Shown in pieces: positions 16,131 to 24,919 of a stretch of DNA of 64,000 nt; position 1 is the first letter of the stretch; every line of letters starts with the position of its first letter. Made by a program: the position numbers and the translations under genes. The stretch is from the NCBI RefSeq assembly GCF_024580735.1, contig NZ_JANIJX010000019.1:1-64000 (forward strand), in the 5' to 3' direction. Source of the stretch: Brevibacterium moorei. Its GTDB lineage: Bacteria; Actinomycetota; Actinomycetes; Actinomycetales; Brevibacteriaceae. Below the pieces are notes generated by a model. It was not told the DNA's origin and searched no databases. It was given only the letters and a program-made list of their open reading frames with translations.

Positions 16131-18218
16131 ATGGCCTCGACCGACCTGAACGATCAAGCGGCCACCGACACCGCGATCGGAGGTGCCCTCGCACGGGCGC
16201 TGGACGCGCTCTATGGAGACGAGCTGCGCGCCGGTACCGCCGTCCTGACCGATCCGGAGGTCCGCCCCGGGTTGCCCGATGGGCTGGAGGCGACACTGCG
16301 CCGCCTTGCCACGGCCGATGACGTCGACATCCGCATCATCCTCGGTCCCGAGCTGGGCCGGCCCCGCAATGCCACGCTCAACAGCTGCGATGTGGCAGTC
16401 GGCCGGCTGCTGAGTGCTGCCGAACTGGACGATGGCGGACCCCGGATTCTGATCTACCAGCAGATCGCCCGGGTCCGGGGCCGGCCACTGGTCTACGCCT
16501 CCGGTCCGAAGGGGATGAGCGGGCGCCTGGTGGGGGTGAGCGACTACACGGATATGCGCGGGGACTTCCTGGCCGATCCGGAGCGTTTCATGTCCTACAA
16601 CATCGCCGCCGGCCGCGCCTGGCTGGGACTTGGCCCAAAGCCGGACCTGGCGGACTACACGGACCGGGGCTTCACCCGCGAAACCGTGTCCACCCTGGAA
16701 GTCGCCGAGGAAGCGGGAACGAACCTGGTGGCGCTGGGCGCGACGACGGCCACGGTCGCCGCCGCGCTGAGCTGGGTGATCCTGCGCCGCAACAAGGGGA
16801 TGGCGGGCGTGCTCGAACCCACCGAGCTGCCCCGCCGGGTGCGCTCCAGGGCCTCCGCTGCTATCCGCCGGACCTATGACGAAGTACCGGCGGACCGCGT
16901 GTTGGCGCTGGCGGCCGAGGACCCCGGTGGACGCGCGGCACGTACCGTTGGCGCGCTGCACGGGCTCGCGGAGGCGATCGGCGCGCTGCAGGCCCGCCAC
17001 GCCGCCGGCGGGTTGAGTCCCGTGGATATGGTGGCCCTATGGCTGATGGACCAGCGCTGGGACGAACTGCTCCGCCATCCGGAGGCCGAACCGACCGGGC
17101 ACTGCTTCTTCAACCCCCTGCACGGCCGGGCGGATTCGACCGTGCAGTTCCGCAGCCGGCACGGGGCGCTGAGCGTGCCGACCTGTTCCGACTGCGAAAC
17201 CGCAGTGGAGTCGGGTACGCGTCCCGCTAGTCTCTTGGTCGCACCGGCGCCCGGCGCCACGGCGGTCCCGTACTTCGAATGCGATGACGGCTATGCGCAC
17301 ACCGGATTGGGATCTTTGGCCCCGATCGAATCCGATGTCCCCGGCACACACGGCCCGGCTGTTGACCCGCAGCCCCGTGCGAAGGCGTCGAGTCCGCGTG
17401 CGAAGGAGCGGAGCCGGCAGGGCCGGAGCCGGGTTGGGCGGATCTTAGCCGGATCCGCGCTGGTGCTCGGAGCGGTCCTGGCCGGCGGGGGACTGGGCAT
17501 AGGGGGCAGTCAATACGTCCTGACCCATGCGCTGCCGGTGTCCCAGGCGGATGCAGGGCGCTACGCGGACGACTACGACCGGGCCCGGATCGGCGCCATT
17601 CTCGATCACTGGCAGGACGATCCCGTCTACGTCTCGCCGGTCAATGCCGCACTACTCGATCCCGCCCAGCGCGCGTCCTTGGCCGGCACCGCCAGGGACG
17701 TGCGGCTGCCGATCTACGTCGCACTGCCGAGCCTGGCCGCCTCGGATGAATCCGGCGGCAGCGTCACGTTGCTGGCCAACCGGTTGGCGGCGGGGCTGGC
17801 CGAACGAGGGCAGGACGGGATCGTCTTCGTGGCCACGGGGTATTCGGCCACCATCGCCTCCGCCGGCCGAACTCCCGACGACGAGGCCGCGCGCTTCGAG
17901 GTGCTGCATCCCCGGCTTTCCTATACCCGGGCTGGGGCCGCGAGTGAACCGGGGACGCCCGTTGATTTCGCCGGCGCGCTCCACGAAGAAGTCTCCAAGG
18001 CCGGCGATATCGAGTGGAACGAAGACGATTCGCAGCCGTATCGGAGTCTGCCCGCCAAGCACGACAGGGAGTCCTTCGGCATCAGCCCATCGGCCTCACA
18101 GTCCAGCTTGCTGCGCGGGACCCTGTCCGGCGGAGTGATCGGCGGACTTGCCGGTGGTGCGCTGGGCGGCGTGCTGATCGCCATCGGCAAGCATCGACGG
18201 AAGGACACGGAGACATGA
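16131..18218 (+). CDS. Three-helix membrane protein with Cys/His domain and TPM-like external domain (cluster component C)
   Basis: The product is 695 aa with no signal peptide. Order: domain about 15-190 (VDIRIILGPELG, RILIYQQIARVRGRPLVYASG); helix 198-219 followed by RRNKG, predicting N-out; a cytoplasmic helical part 225-320; a Cys/His motif CFFNPLHG (325-332) with PTCSDC (Cys 352 and 355); a basic linker; helix 438-460; an external TPM-like domain (about 480-575, DDPVYVSP, LPIYVALPSL, GIVFVATG); and a Gly-rich helix near the C-terminus ending KHRRKD. TAGGCT lies 7 nt before ATG 16131 with no RBS, suggesting an additional leaderless transcript starting here. It overlaps the next gene by 4 bp (ATGA). 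Confidence 0.65.
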   Translation: MASTDLNDQAATDTAIGGALARALDALYGDELRAGTAVLTDPEVRPGLPDGLEATLRRLATADDVDIRIILGPELGRPRNATLNSCDVAVGRLLSAAELDDGGPRILIYQQIARVRGRPLVYASGPKGMSGRLVGVSDYTDMRGDFLADPERFMSYNIAAGRAWLGLGPKPDLADYTDRGFTRETVSTLEVAEEAGTNLVALGATTATVAAALSWVILRRNKGMAGVLEPTELPRRVRSRASAAIRRTYDEVPADRVLALAAEDPGGRAARTVGALHGLAEAIGALQARHAAGGLSPVDMVALWLMDQRWDELLRHPEAEPTGHCFFNPLHGRADSTVQFRSRHGALSVPTCSDCETAVESGTRPASLLVAPAPGATAVPYFECDDGYAHTGLGSLAPIESDVPGTHGPAVDPQPRAKASSPRAKERSRQGRSRVGRILAGSALVLGAVLAGGGLGIGGSQYVLTHALPVSQADAGRYADDYDRARIGAILDHWQDDPVYVSPVNAALLDPAQRASLAGTARDVRLPIYVALPSLAASDESGGSVTLLANRLAAGLAERGQDGIVFVATGYSATIASAGRTPDDEAARFEVLHPRLSYTRAGAASEPGTPVDFAGALHEEVSKAGDIEWNEDDSQPYRSLPAKHDRESFGISPSASQSSLLRGTLSGGVIGGLAGGALGGVLIAIGKHRRKDTET

Positions 18219-19435
18219 GTTCGCTGAGCTATTCCGGTGATATCGCGAAATCCCTGGCCGAGGATCCCCTCTACATCGATCCCGCGGCGCGTCCCGATAT
18301 CAGGGAGACGACCGTGAACTCCCTGCAGCAGGCGTTGGAGGACGGCGGCGGGGTGCCGGTCTACGTGGTGATCGTGCCGGCGGATCGCTCAGACGTGTCA
18401 GATCTGGGCACGCTGGTCGCGGCAGCGCGCGAGGACCAGGGCGTGTACCTGGTGATGAAGCCGCAGACCGGCACCGTGTGGAGCAAGGTCGACGTGGATG
18501 CGGCGGACCGGTCCGATGTGCTGGCCAGAATGAATGCGGCCGGGCAGGACAACGAAAGCCAGGACCCACCGCCGGTGCAGGCCGTGACCTATGTCGAGAC
18601 CCTGCGCGATCCGAATTTCACCAAGCCCGAGCGCAAGACCGGCACCGGCTCACACCACTCGTCCGCGTCATCGCCACTGGAGATCTTCGATTCCGGAGCG
18701 GGGGTGATCTTCACAGTGGTCCTCGTCCCGGTGCTGATCCTGGCGGCCGGGGCGGTCGTCTGGCAGATGCGCCGGTCGCCCAGGCGGAAGGCGCCCGCTC
18801 CGTATCGCCTGCCGCGGCGGATCCTCGACCAGGCGGGGGAACTGCAGCGCCGCGATCTGGCGCGGGAGCTCTCCGCCGACAGCCTGCACATCGCCGGACG
18901 GCTGCGCGACTTCGACGTCAGCGGTTTGGACGCCCAGCGGGCCGAGCTCGTCGAACACGGGCTGGACGCCTACACTCTGGCCGCCGGGATCGTCGACGAT
19001 CCACAGGCCGGCCGGGTGGATCTGGCCGGGGCCCTGGTCCTACTGAACCTGGCGGGCAGGGACCTCGATGAGCTCGAGCGCGGTGGCCGTACCGGCGCCA
19101 CGCGGTCGGGGCCGGACAAGGCCGGGCGGAAGGGCAGAGCAGTGGGGAGCAGGGCTCGACGCGCTGCGATCAGGCGCGGGGAGACGCTGTGCGTCTTCGA
19201 TCCGGGACACGGCGCGGCGCAGACCACCGTGCGCGGCGAGCGGGCCACCACTTCGGCCACTGGCCAGAAGCTGCCGGCCTGTGCGGCCTGTGCCAAGGAC
19301 TTGGCGGCCGGGCGGCAGCCCGACTGGCTCTACGACGGCAGCCGGCCCTACGCCGAGGGGGATTCGATCTGGGCGCGGACGCTGTTCGGCTCCGTGGGCG
19401 AGGACCTGGTCGCCCAACTGCAGCGGCGCGGCTGA
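18215..19435 (+). CDS. Single-helix membrane protein with TPM-like and Cys/His domains (cluster component D)
   Basis: The product is 406 aa. The frame is open further upstream but ATG 18215 overlaps the previous stop (ATGA) and has a GGAAGG box. The N-terminal domain (1-150: DPLYIDP, VPVYVVIVPADR, GVYLVMKP) resembles the TPM-like external domain of component C. A helix at 163-184 followed by RRSPRRK predicts N-out/C-in without a signal peptide. The cytoplasmic part has a helical region (200-290) and a Cys/His domain: CVFDPGHG (326-333), PACAAC (Cys 356 and 359) and RPYAEGDSIWARTLFG. The same motif order in component C argues that they are paralogues. The three Cys and one His could bind Zn. 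Function unknown. Confidence 0.65.
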   Translation: MSSLSYSGDIAKSLAEDPLYIDPAARPDIRETTVNSLQQALEDGGGVPVYVVIVPADRSDVSDLGTLVAAAREDQGVYLVMKPQTGTVWSKVDVDAADRSDVLARMNAAGQDNESQDPPPVQAVTYVETLRDPNFTKPERKTGTGSHHSSASSPLEIFDSGAGVIFTVVLVPVLILAAGAVVWQMRRSPRRKAPAPYRLPRRILDQAGELQRRDLARELSADSLHIAGRLRDFDVSGLDAQRAELVEHGLDAYTLAAGIVDDPQAGRVDLAGALVLLNLAGRDLDELERGGRTGATRSGPDKAGRKGRAVGSRARRAAIRRGETLCVFDPGHGAAQTTVRGERATTSATGQKLPACAACAKDLAAGRQPDWLYDGSRPYAEGDSIWARTLFGSVGEDLVAQLQRRG

Positions 19436-19508
19436 ACCGGTGTCCGGGTGCCGGCGCGCCTGTGACCCGGGCCGGGTGGCAGCGCCCGGGGACGAGGGGG
19501 CGGAAGCC

Positions 19509-19997
19509 TCAGGCGGCCTCGGTCCCGGTGTCCTGGGCGCCGTCCTCCTGCGCCGCGACCCGCTTGCCGATGCCGAAGAGCCACCACAGGCCCAGCACGG
19601 GCAGGAACAGCGGCACACAGCCGTATCCCACGCCGAAGCCCGACCAGACGCTGGCCTTGGGGAACAGCTGGGGCTCCATGAAGCTGAGGATGCCCACCGC
19701 GATGACGCCCACCAGTTCGATCGCGCAGCACGCGATCGCTGCGTGATGGCTGCGCTTGCTGCCGCGCACGAAGCACACGGTGGCGACGATGTAGATGATC
19801 GCGGCGATGAGCGAGAGGATGAAGGACACCGGGGCCACGGAGAACTCGCGGATGATCTGGGAGAGCGCGCGCATGGTCGCGGCCAGGGCGAAGATTCCGT
19901 AGACGGCGGTCAGGGCGCGGCCCAGGCCGGTGTGCATCGCGGAGTAGGGGCTTGTCTGCGCCGGATCCTTGGGAGCGCGCCCGCGCTTCAGAGCCAT
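19509..19997 (-). CDS. Four-helix membrane protein
   Basis: The product is 162 aa from ATG 19997. A basic N-terminus (MALKRGRAPKD) precedes four hydrophobic segments, and a short acidic, Glu-rich C-terminus follows. The helices begin near ALTAVYGIFALAA, VSFILSLIAAII, HAAIACCAIELVG and VPLFLPVLGLWWL. It overlaps the upstream four-helix gene by 10 bp and both run toward the convergent cluster component D. No family recognised beyond a conserved-looking actinobacterial membrane protein. A minor hairpin (19465-19477) lies in the 73-bp gap after its stop. Confidence 0.6.
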   Translation of the reverse strand: MALKRGRAPKDPAQTSPYSAMHTGLGRALTAVYGIFALAATMRALSQIIREFSVAPVSFILSLIAAIIYIVATVCFVRGSKRSHHAAIACCAIELVGVIAVGILSFMEPQLFPKASVWSGFGVGYGCVPLFLPVLGLWWLFGIGKRVAAQEDGAQDTGTEAA

Positions 19998-20338
19998 ATC
20001 TGGTCCATCCTCACAATCATTACGATGACGGTCAGCCCGGTCAGGGCCAACACAAGGGGCCCCCACCTGGTCAGTTCGATGAATGCCCAGCCTCCCGCCA
20101 GCGGCACCAGCACGATCGCGGTGAGCACATAGCCGAAGAACAGCAGGGCGTCGGTGCCGCCGGCCTGCGGCCACAGCACGATGCCCAGGACCAGTTGCAC
20201 CAGCAGCCCCAGCAGGAGCACGCCGGTGAAGACGATGAGCGCCATATTCGCCGGTTTGTCACGGATCGCCTGCACCCCCGCCCAAACGGTGAGCACGCCG
20301 CAAAGGGCATAGAGCGTGTAGGTCAGCAGGGTAAGCAC
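19988..20338 (-). CDS. Four-helix membrane protein
   Basis: The product is 116 aa from a GTG start, almost entirely hydrophobic: four helices (LLTYTLYALCGVLTVWAG, MALIVFTGVLLLGLLVQLVLGIVLW, LLFFGYVLTAIVLVPLAGGWAF, GPLVLALTGLTVIVMIV). The size and layout resemble small subunit-like integral membrane proteins of actinobacteria without assigned function. It is coupled to the following gene (10-bp overlap), so the two products may form one complex. That is inference from gene order only. Confidence 0.55.
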   Translation of the reverse strand: MLTLLTYTLYALCGVLTVWAGVQAIRDKPANMALIVFTGVLLLGLLVQLVLGIVLWPQAGGTDALLFFGYVLTAIVLVPLAGGWAFIELTRWGPLVLALTGLTVIVMIVRMDQIWL

Positions 20339-20393
20339 GACGTTCAGCTTATCAACCGGAGCGGGCCCTCCGCCGCGTGGTCAGGCCGTCCGG

Positions 20394-21740
20394 TCACGCC
20401 GCTTGGCGCACATGTCCGCGGGCCATCCACAGACCGAGGACCGCAAGCACCGCACCCAGGCACAGGTACAGGCTGATGGGCCAGGACTGGCCGCCGAAGG
20501 AGCTCAGCAGCCAGGTGGCGATCGTCGGGGACAGGCCGCCGCCGAGCACGGCGCCGATGTTGTAGGACACCGCCACCCCGGAATAGCGCAGTTCGGGGGC
20601 GAACAGGGTGGTGAACCAGTGGGCCATCGGGCCGAACAGCACACCGCCCATCGCATAGCCCCCGGCGATCGCGATGGTCGCCGCGACCGGGGTGCGCAGA
20701 TCGAACAGCCAGAAGAACGGGAAGGCCCACAGCAGCATGAGAACCGCGCCGGTTGCCATCACCCGGGTCAGCCCCAGCTTGTCGGCCAGCCAGGCGGAGC
20801 CGACCACCGTGACCAGGTGGGCCACTGAGCCGATCAGGCCCGCGGTCAGGATGTCCTGGCGGTCCATGTGCAGAGCCTCGGTGCCGTAGGCCATGGAGAA
20901 GGAGTTGACGATGAAGATCGTGAGGTTGAAGCCCAGATTGACCAGGATCCCGGCCACCAGCATGAAGGATGCGGTGCGCAGCACCCGGCCCAGGGGCAAC
21001 CGGGCGACGTGGCCGGTGGCCTTGACGCGCTTGAACTCCGGGGATTCGTCGATGCCCAGGCGGATGTAGAGGCCCACAGCCACCAGGACCAGGGACAGCC
21101 AGAAGGGCACCCGCCAGCCCCAGGTCAGGAAGGCGTCGCCGCTGAGTGCGGTGGCCAGAGTGAAGGCCAGGGTGCCCAGGATGGAGCCCAGCGGGGAGCC
21201 GGCGGTGGCGAAGCCGCCGAAGAAGGACTTGCGGCCGGCCGGTGCGTGTTCGGTGATCATGACGAAGGCCCCGCCCTGCTCACCGCCCATGAAGAAGCCC
21301 TGGCACAGGCGCAGCAGCAGCACCAGGATCGGAGCCGCCATACCCCAGGTGGCGGCCGCGGGGATGCAGCCGATCAGCGCGGTGCACAGGCCGGTGGCGG
21401 TCAGGGTCAGCACCAGCATCCGCTTGCGGCCCAGCCGATCGCCGAAGTGGCCGAACACGATCCCGCCCAGCGGCCGGGCCAAGAAGCCCACGCCCATGGT
21501 GGCGAAGGCGACCAGGGTGCCCAGCAGCGGATCGTCCAGGGTGAAGAACACCTTGTTCAAGACGATGGCGCTGGCCAGCCCGTAGATGATGAAGTCGTAG
21601 AGTTCTACGGCGGTGCCGATCCCGGCGGCCACCGCGACGCGGCGCACGGAAGTGGCTGCCGGTGATTCGGGTACCGGTGCTGTGGGATCGTGGGCCGTGT
21701 GGGTCGAAGCGGTGGCGGAGGGATTCTGCGGGGTGGTCAC
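20394..21740 (-). CDS. MFS transporter, metabolite:H+ symporter (MHS) family
   Basis: The product is 448 aa with twelve predicted helices. MHS signatures are present: GTAVELYDFIIYGLASA in helix 1, GFLARPLGGIVFGHFGDRLGRKRML (loop 2-3), and RLCQGFFMGGEQGGA with EHAP in helix 4 and its loop. Members (ProP, KgtP, ShiA) take up osmolytes or carboxylates with protons. Substrate cannot be set here. GTG 21740 is chosen because TACAGT lies 7 nt before it, a leaderless signature. The longer form from GTG 21749 would start inside that box. The gene is divergent from the cysteine desulfurase. Confidence 0.85.
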   Translation of the reverse strand: MTTPQNPSATASTHTAHDPTAPVPESPAATSVRRVAVAAGIGTAVELYDFIIYGLASAIVLNKVFFTLDDPLLGTLVAFATMGVGFLARPLGGIVFGHFGDRLGRKRMLVLTLTATGLCTALIGCIPAAATWGMAAPILVLLLRLCQGFFMGGEQGGAFVMITEHAPAGRKSFFGGFATAGSPLGSILGTLAFTLATALSGDAFLTWGWRVPFWLSLVLVAVGLYIRLGIDESPEFKRVKATGHVARLPLGRVLRTASFMLVAGILVNLGFNLTIFIVNSFSMAYGTEALHMDRQDILTAGLIGSVAHLVTVVGSAWLADKLGLTRVMATGAVLMLLWAFPFFWLFDLRTPVAATIAIAGGYAMGGVLFGPMAHWFTTLFAPELRYSGVAVSYNIGAVLGGGLSPTIATWLLSSFGGQSWPISLYLCLGAVLAVLGLWMARGHVRQAA

Positions 21741-21825
21741 GGCCTCCACTGTAGAACCTCTGTGACCGACGGCGCGCAGCTGTCCGCTATACGTCCACCA
21801 AGCCAGGTTCTAAACTGGACGGGTT
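21741..21825. promoter_or_regulatory. Divergent leaderless promoters, MFS transporter / cysteine desulfurase
   Basis: On the minus strand TACAGT (21748-21753) stands 7 nt before GTG 21740. On the plus strand TAAACT (21811-21816) stands 9 nt before ATG 21826. No Shine-Dalgarno is seen for either gene. The -35 boxes are not clear. Confidence 0.45.
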
Positions 21826-23073
21826 ATGCGTGCATACTTCGACCACGCCGCGACCCATCCCATCCAGCCGGAGGTGCTTGCGGCCTACACCAGGGAGCTG
21901 GAGCGGATCGGCAACCCCTCGGCCCTGCACACCGACGGCCAGGCGGCCCGCCTGGCGATGGAGGACGCCCGCCGCACCCTGGCGGGTCTGCTGCACTGCG
22001 ATCCCAGCGAGGTCATCTTCACTTCCGGCGGCACGGAGGCGGACAATCAGGCGCTCAAGGGACTGTGGTGGTCGCGCAATGACGGTGCCCGGCACACGCC
22101 CGTGCCCGGCCGCCCCGGCACCTTCACCGTCGAACTGCCCCGGCCCCGGCTGCTGGTGTCGACGATCGAACACCATGCGGTGATCGAAACCGCCCAGTGG
22201 CTGGAGACCCAGGGGGCCGAGGTCGTCTGGCTGCCCGTGGACGCGGCTGGCCGGCTCGACTTGGACGCCTACGCCGCCGCCCTGGACGAGGCCCCGGAGC
22301 GCACCGCGCTGGTCAGCGTGATGCTGGCCAACAACGAGGTCGGCACGATCCAGCCGATCGCGCGGATCGCGCAGCTGGCGCACGCCCACGGCATTCCCGT
22401 GCACACCGATGCGGTCCAGGCCTTCGGACAGATCCCGGTGGACTTCGCGGAACTGGGTGTGGACGCCCTGAGCATCTCCGGGCACAAGATCGGCGCGCCG
22501 GTGGGGGTGGGGGCCCTGATCCTGGGCCGGAACCTCAAACCGGTGCCCGTGCTGCACGGGGGAGGGCAGGAGCGCCAGATTCGCTCCGGCACGCTCAACG
22601 TGCCCGCCGCCGTGGCCTTCGCCACCGCTGCGCGCCTGGCACTGGCCGACGTGGACGAACGCGCCGGGCACCTGTCCGGACTGCGCGACCGCTTGATCGC
22701 CGGAGTCGAGGCCGCAGTCCCCACTGCGCACCTGTCCGGTGCGCGCGGGGCCCAGCGCCTGCCGGGCAATGTGCACTTCGTGTTCGACGGCTGCGAGGGC
22801 GACTCCCTATTGTTCCTGCTGGACTTCGCCGGCTTCGACACCTCGACCGGCTCGGCCTGTCAGGCCGGGGTCAACCGGCCCAGCCATGTGCTCATGATGA
22901 TGGGACGCGATGAGGATGCGGCCCGTTCCACCCAGCGCTTCAGCCTGGGAATGGAAACGACGGTCGCCGACGTTGACCGTCTTATCGAGGTGTTGCCGCA
23001 GGTGGTGGCACAGGCGGGGAAGGCGGGGATGGTCTCGGCCACGCCCGCCTGGATGCGCGATGCGTTGAACTGA
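21826..23073 (+). CDS. Cysteine desulfurase (IscS/NifS type)
   Basis: A PLP enzyme that converts cysteine to alanine and passes persulfide sulfur on, here most likely to the MnmA encoded next door. The product is 415 aa. [40 protein letters not shown], the PLP lysine in [12 protein letters not shown] and the catalytic Cys in [10 protein letters not shown] are all present. The short loop around the Cys places it in the NifS/IscS group. The gene is followed after 101 bp by mnmA on the same strand. The order desulfurase, mnmA, MetE-like, ligA is typical of actinobacteria. TAAACT 9 nt before the ATG suggests a leaderless mRNA. Confidence 0.93.
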   Translation: MRAYFDHAATHPIQPEVLAAYTRELERIGNPSALHTDGQAARLAMEDARRTLAGLLHCDPSEVIFTSGGTEADNQALKGLWWSRNDGARHTPVPGRPGTFTVELPRPRLLVSTIEHHAVIETAQWLETQGAEVVWLPVDAAGRLDLDAYAAALDEAPERTALVSVMLANNEVGTIQPIARIAQLAHAHGIPVHTDAVQAFGQIPVDFAELGVDALSISGHKIGAPVGVGALILGRNLKPVPVLHGGGQERQIRSGTLNVPAAVAFATAARLALADVDERAGHLSGLRDRLIAGVEAAVPTAHLSGARGAQRLPGNVHFVFDGCEGDSLLFLLDFAGFDTSTGSACQAGVNRPSHVLMMMGRDEDAARSTQRFSLGMETTVADVDRLIEVLPQVVAQAGKAGMVSATPAWMRDALN

Positions 23074-23174
23074 GGGCACATGGTGCCGAGGGCGCGCCGC
23101 CGTCGGGCCGGTACGGCCGGGTCGATGAGCGCGGCGAGGGAAACAGACGAACGAATGGGGAAGAGGGAACAGCG

Positions 23175-24344
23175 GTGAAGATTCTGGCAGCGATGTCCGG
23201 CGGAGTGGATTCCGCGGTGGCGGCGGCGCGCGCCGTGGACGCGGGCCACGAGGTCGTGGGCGTGCACTTGGCGCTGAGCCGTATGCCCGGGACCCTGCGC
23301 ACGGGTTCGCGCGGCTGCTGCACGATCGAGGACTCGCGCGATGCGGCCGTGGTGGCCGGCAAACTGGGCATCCCCTTCTACGTCTGGGACTTCTCGGAGC
23401 GGTTCAAGGAGGACATCGTCGATGACTTCATCGCCGAATACTCCCAGGGCCGCACCCCCAATCCGTGTATGCGCTGCAATGAGCGGATCAAGTTCGCAGC
23501 CCTGTTGGACCGGGCACTCGCCCTGGGCTTCGACGCGATCACCACCGGCCACTACGCCGAGGTCATGTTCGATGCCGCCGGCAACCCCGAACTACACCGC
23601 GGGGTGGACATGAACAAGGACCAGTCCTATGTGCTCGGCGTGCTCACCGCCGAACAGCTGCGCCACTGCTACTTCCCGATCGGGGCCTCGGCGTCGAAGG
23701 CCGATGTCCGCGCCGAGGCCGCCGAACGCGGCTTCTCCGTGGCCAACAAGCCCGATAGCTACGACATCTGCTTCATCCCCGACGGGGACACGAAGGCGTG
23801 GCTGAGCGATAAGATCCCGATGCGCCCCGGCCTGATCAAGGACGAGTCCGGCGAGGTGCTGGGCGAACACGACGGTGCGATGACGTACACGATCGGCCAG
23901 CGCAAGGGCCTGCACCTGGAGCGCCCGGCCGCCGACGGCAAACCGCGCTACGTCACGGGGATCGACGCGCAGTCGAACACCGTGACCGTCGGCGGGCGCG
24001 CCAGCCTGTCGGTCGACCACCTGGACGGCATCCGCACTACCTGGTGCGGCGTGGCGCCGGCCGAAATGGGCTCGGGGCCCGAATCCGCGATGGACTGCCA
24101 GGTGCAGATCCGCGCGCACTCCGAACCGGTGGACGCCCGCGTCTGGCTGGGCGATTTCGTGGCCGAGGCCCCGCAAAGCGAATACAATGTGCCGACCCCG
24201 CGGCCGGCCGGCAGGCTGCTGCACGTGGACGTGGCCGAGCCCCTGTCCGGGGTGGCACCGGGCCAGACGATGGTCGTCTACGCCGGCACCCGGGTGCTGG
24301 GCCAGGCGACGATCGACAAGGCCAGCCGCCTGACCCCGGCCTGA
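23175..24344 (+). CDS. mnmA: tRNA 2-thiouridine(34) synthase MnmA
   Basis: Thiolates U34 of tRNA-Lys, -Glu and -Gln using ATP and persulfide sulfur. The product is 389 aa. The PP-loop [10 protein letters not shown] is at 9-18. [10 protein letters not shown] carries the first catalytic Cys, TGHYAEV follows, and [11 protein letters not shown] carries the second Cys. The GQRKGL segment and C-terminal beta-barrel domain complete the family plan. The GTG start has a GGAA-type box upstream. The desulfurase gene directly upstream is the natural sulfur donor. Confidence 0.95.
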   Translation: MKILAAMSGGVDSAVAAARAVDAGHEVVGVHLALSRMPGTLRTGSRGCCTIEDSRDAAVVAGKLGIPFYVWDFSERFKEDIVDDFIAEYSQGRTPNPCMRCNERIKFAALLDRALALGFDAITTGHYAEVMFDAAGNPELHRGVDMNKDQSYVLGVLTAEQLRHCYFPIGASASKADVRAEAAERGFSVANKPDSYDICFIPDGDTKAWLSDKIPMRPGLIKDESGEVLGEHDGAMTYTIGQRKGLHLERPAADGKPRYVTGIDAQSNTVTVGGRASLSVDHLDGIRTTWCGVAPAEMGSGPESAMDCQVQIRAHSEPVDARVWLGDFVAEAPQSEYNVPTPRPAGRLLHVDVAEPLSGVAPGQTMVVYAGTRVLGQATIDKASRLTPA

Positions 24345-24375
24345 GCCTTCGTGCTGCTCAGGGCCCTCATGTTGC

Positions 24376-24825
24376 TCAGGCGGTGTGCTGGCGCAGGCCC
24401 TTGCGCTCCTTGGCCAATTCGGCCTCGACGAATGCCTTGAGATTGCGGATCGAGGCCTGTTCGGTCTCCGGGGTGACCGTGCTCGAATCGGAGCCGTTCG
24501 CGTCCTTGACCACGGTGCGGGAGAAGCGCGTGCCGCCGGGCACCTCCTCGAAGGAGTAGACGATGGACGCCTCATAGCCCATCGGCTGGATCGTCACGTG
24601 CCGGCCCCGGACGTATTCGCTGACCGTCCAGGTCAGTTCGACGGTGCCGTGTGGGCCGTTGATGTACTCGGTGAATTCGTCGCCCTTGAGGAACGGCCGG
24701 TTGACGGTCCCGCACACCGAGCGGGTCAGCACATGCCAGGTGGGCCAGAAGCGCGCCTGCGTGACAAGGTCGAAAACTGGTTCGACAGGACCGTCGATGG
24801 TGATCTCAAGTGGAATGCTGGTCAA
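24376..24825 (-). CDS. SRPBCC (START-like) family protein
   Basis: The product is 149 aa. It has the alternating strand pattern of a polyketide cyclase/START helix-grip fold: IPLEITIDGPVEPVFDLVTQARFWPTWH at the N-terminus, VELTWTVSEYVRGRHVTIQPMG in the middle, GTRFSRTVVKD and a C-terminal long helix. The frame is open upstream, but the only credible start is TTG 24825, which has a perfect AGGAGG 5 nt before it. The ligand is unknown. Convergent with mnmA (31-bp gap). Confidence 0.75.
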   Translation of the reverse strand: MTSIPLEITIDGPVEPVFDLVTQARFWPTWHVLTRSVCGTVNRPFLKGDEFTEYINGPHGTVELTWTVSEYVRGRHVTIQPMGYEASIVYSFEEVPGGTRFSRTVVKDANGSDSSTVTPETEQASIRNLKAFVEAELAKERKGLRQHTA

Positions 24826-24919
24826 TATAACCTCCTGATGTGCGGGCTCTGGGGGCCTGTCCCGAAGAGCACCCACCGAGGCTACTCCCGTCTTCGGCGG
24901 ACCCGCTAATCTTGTGCTC

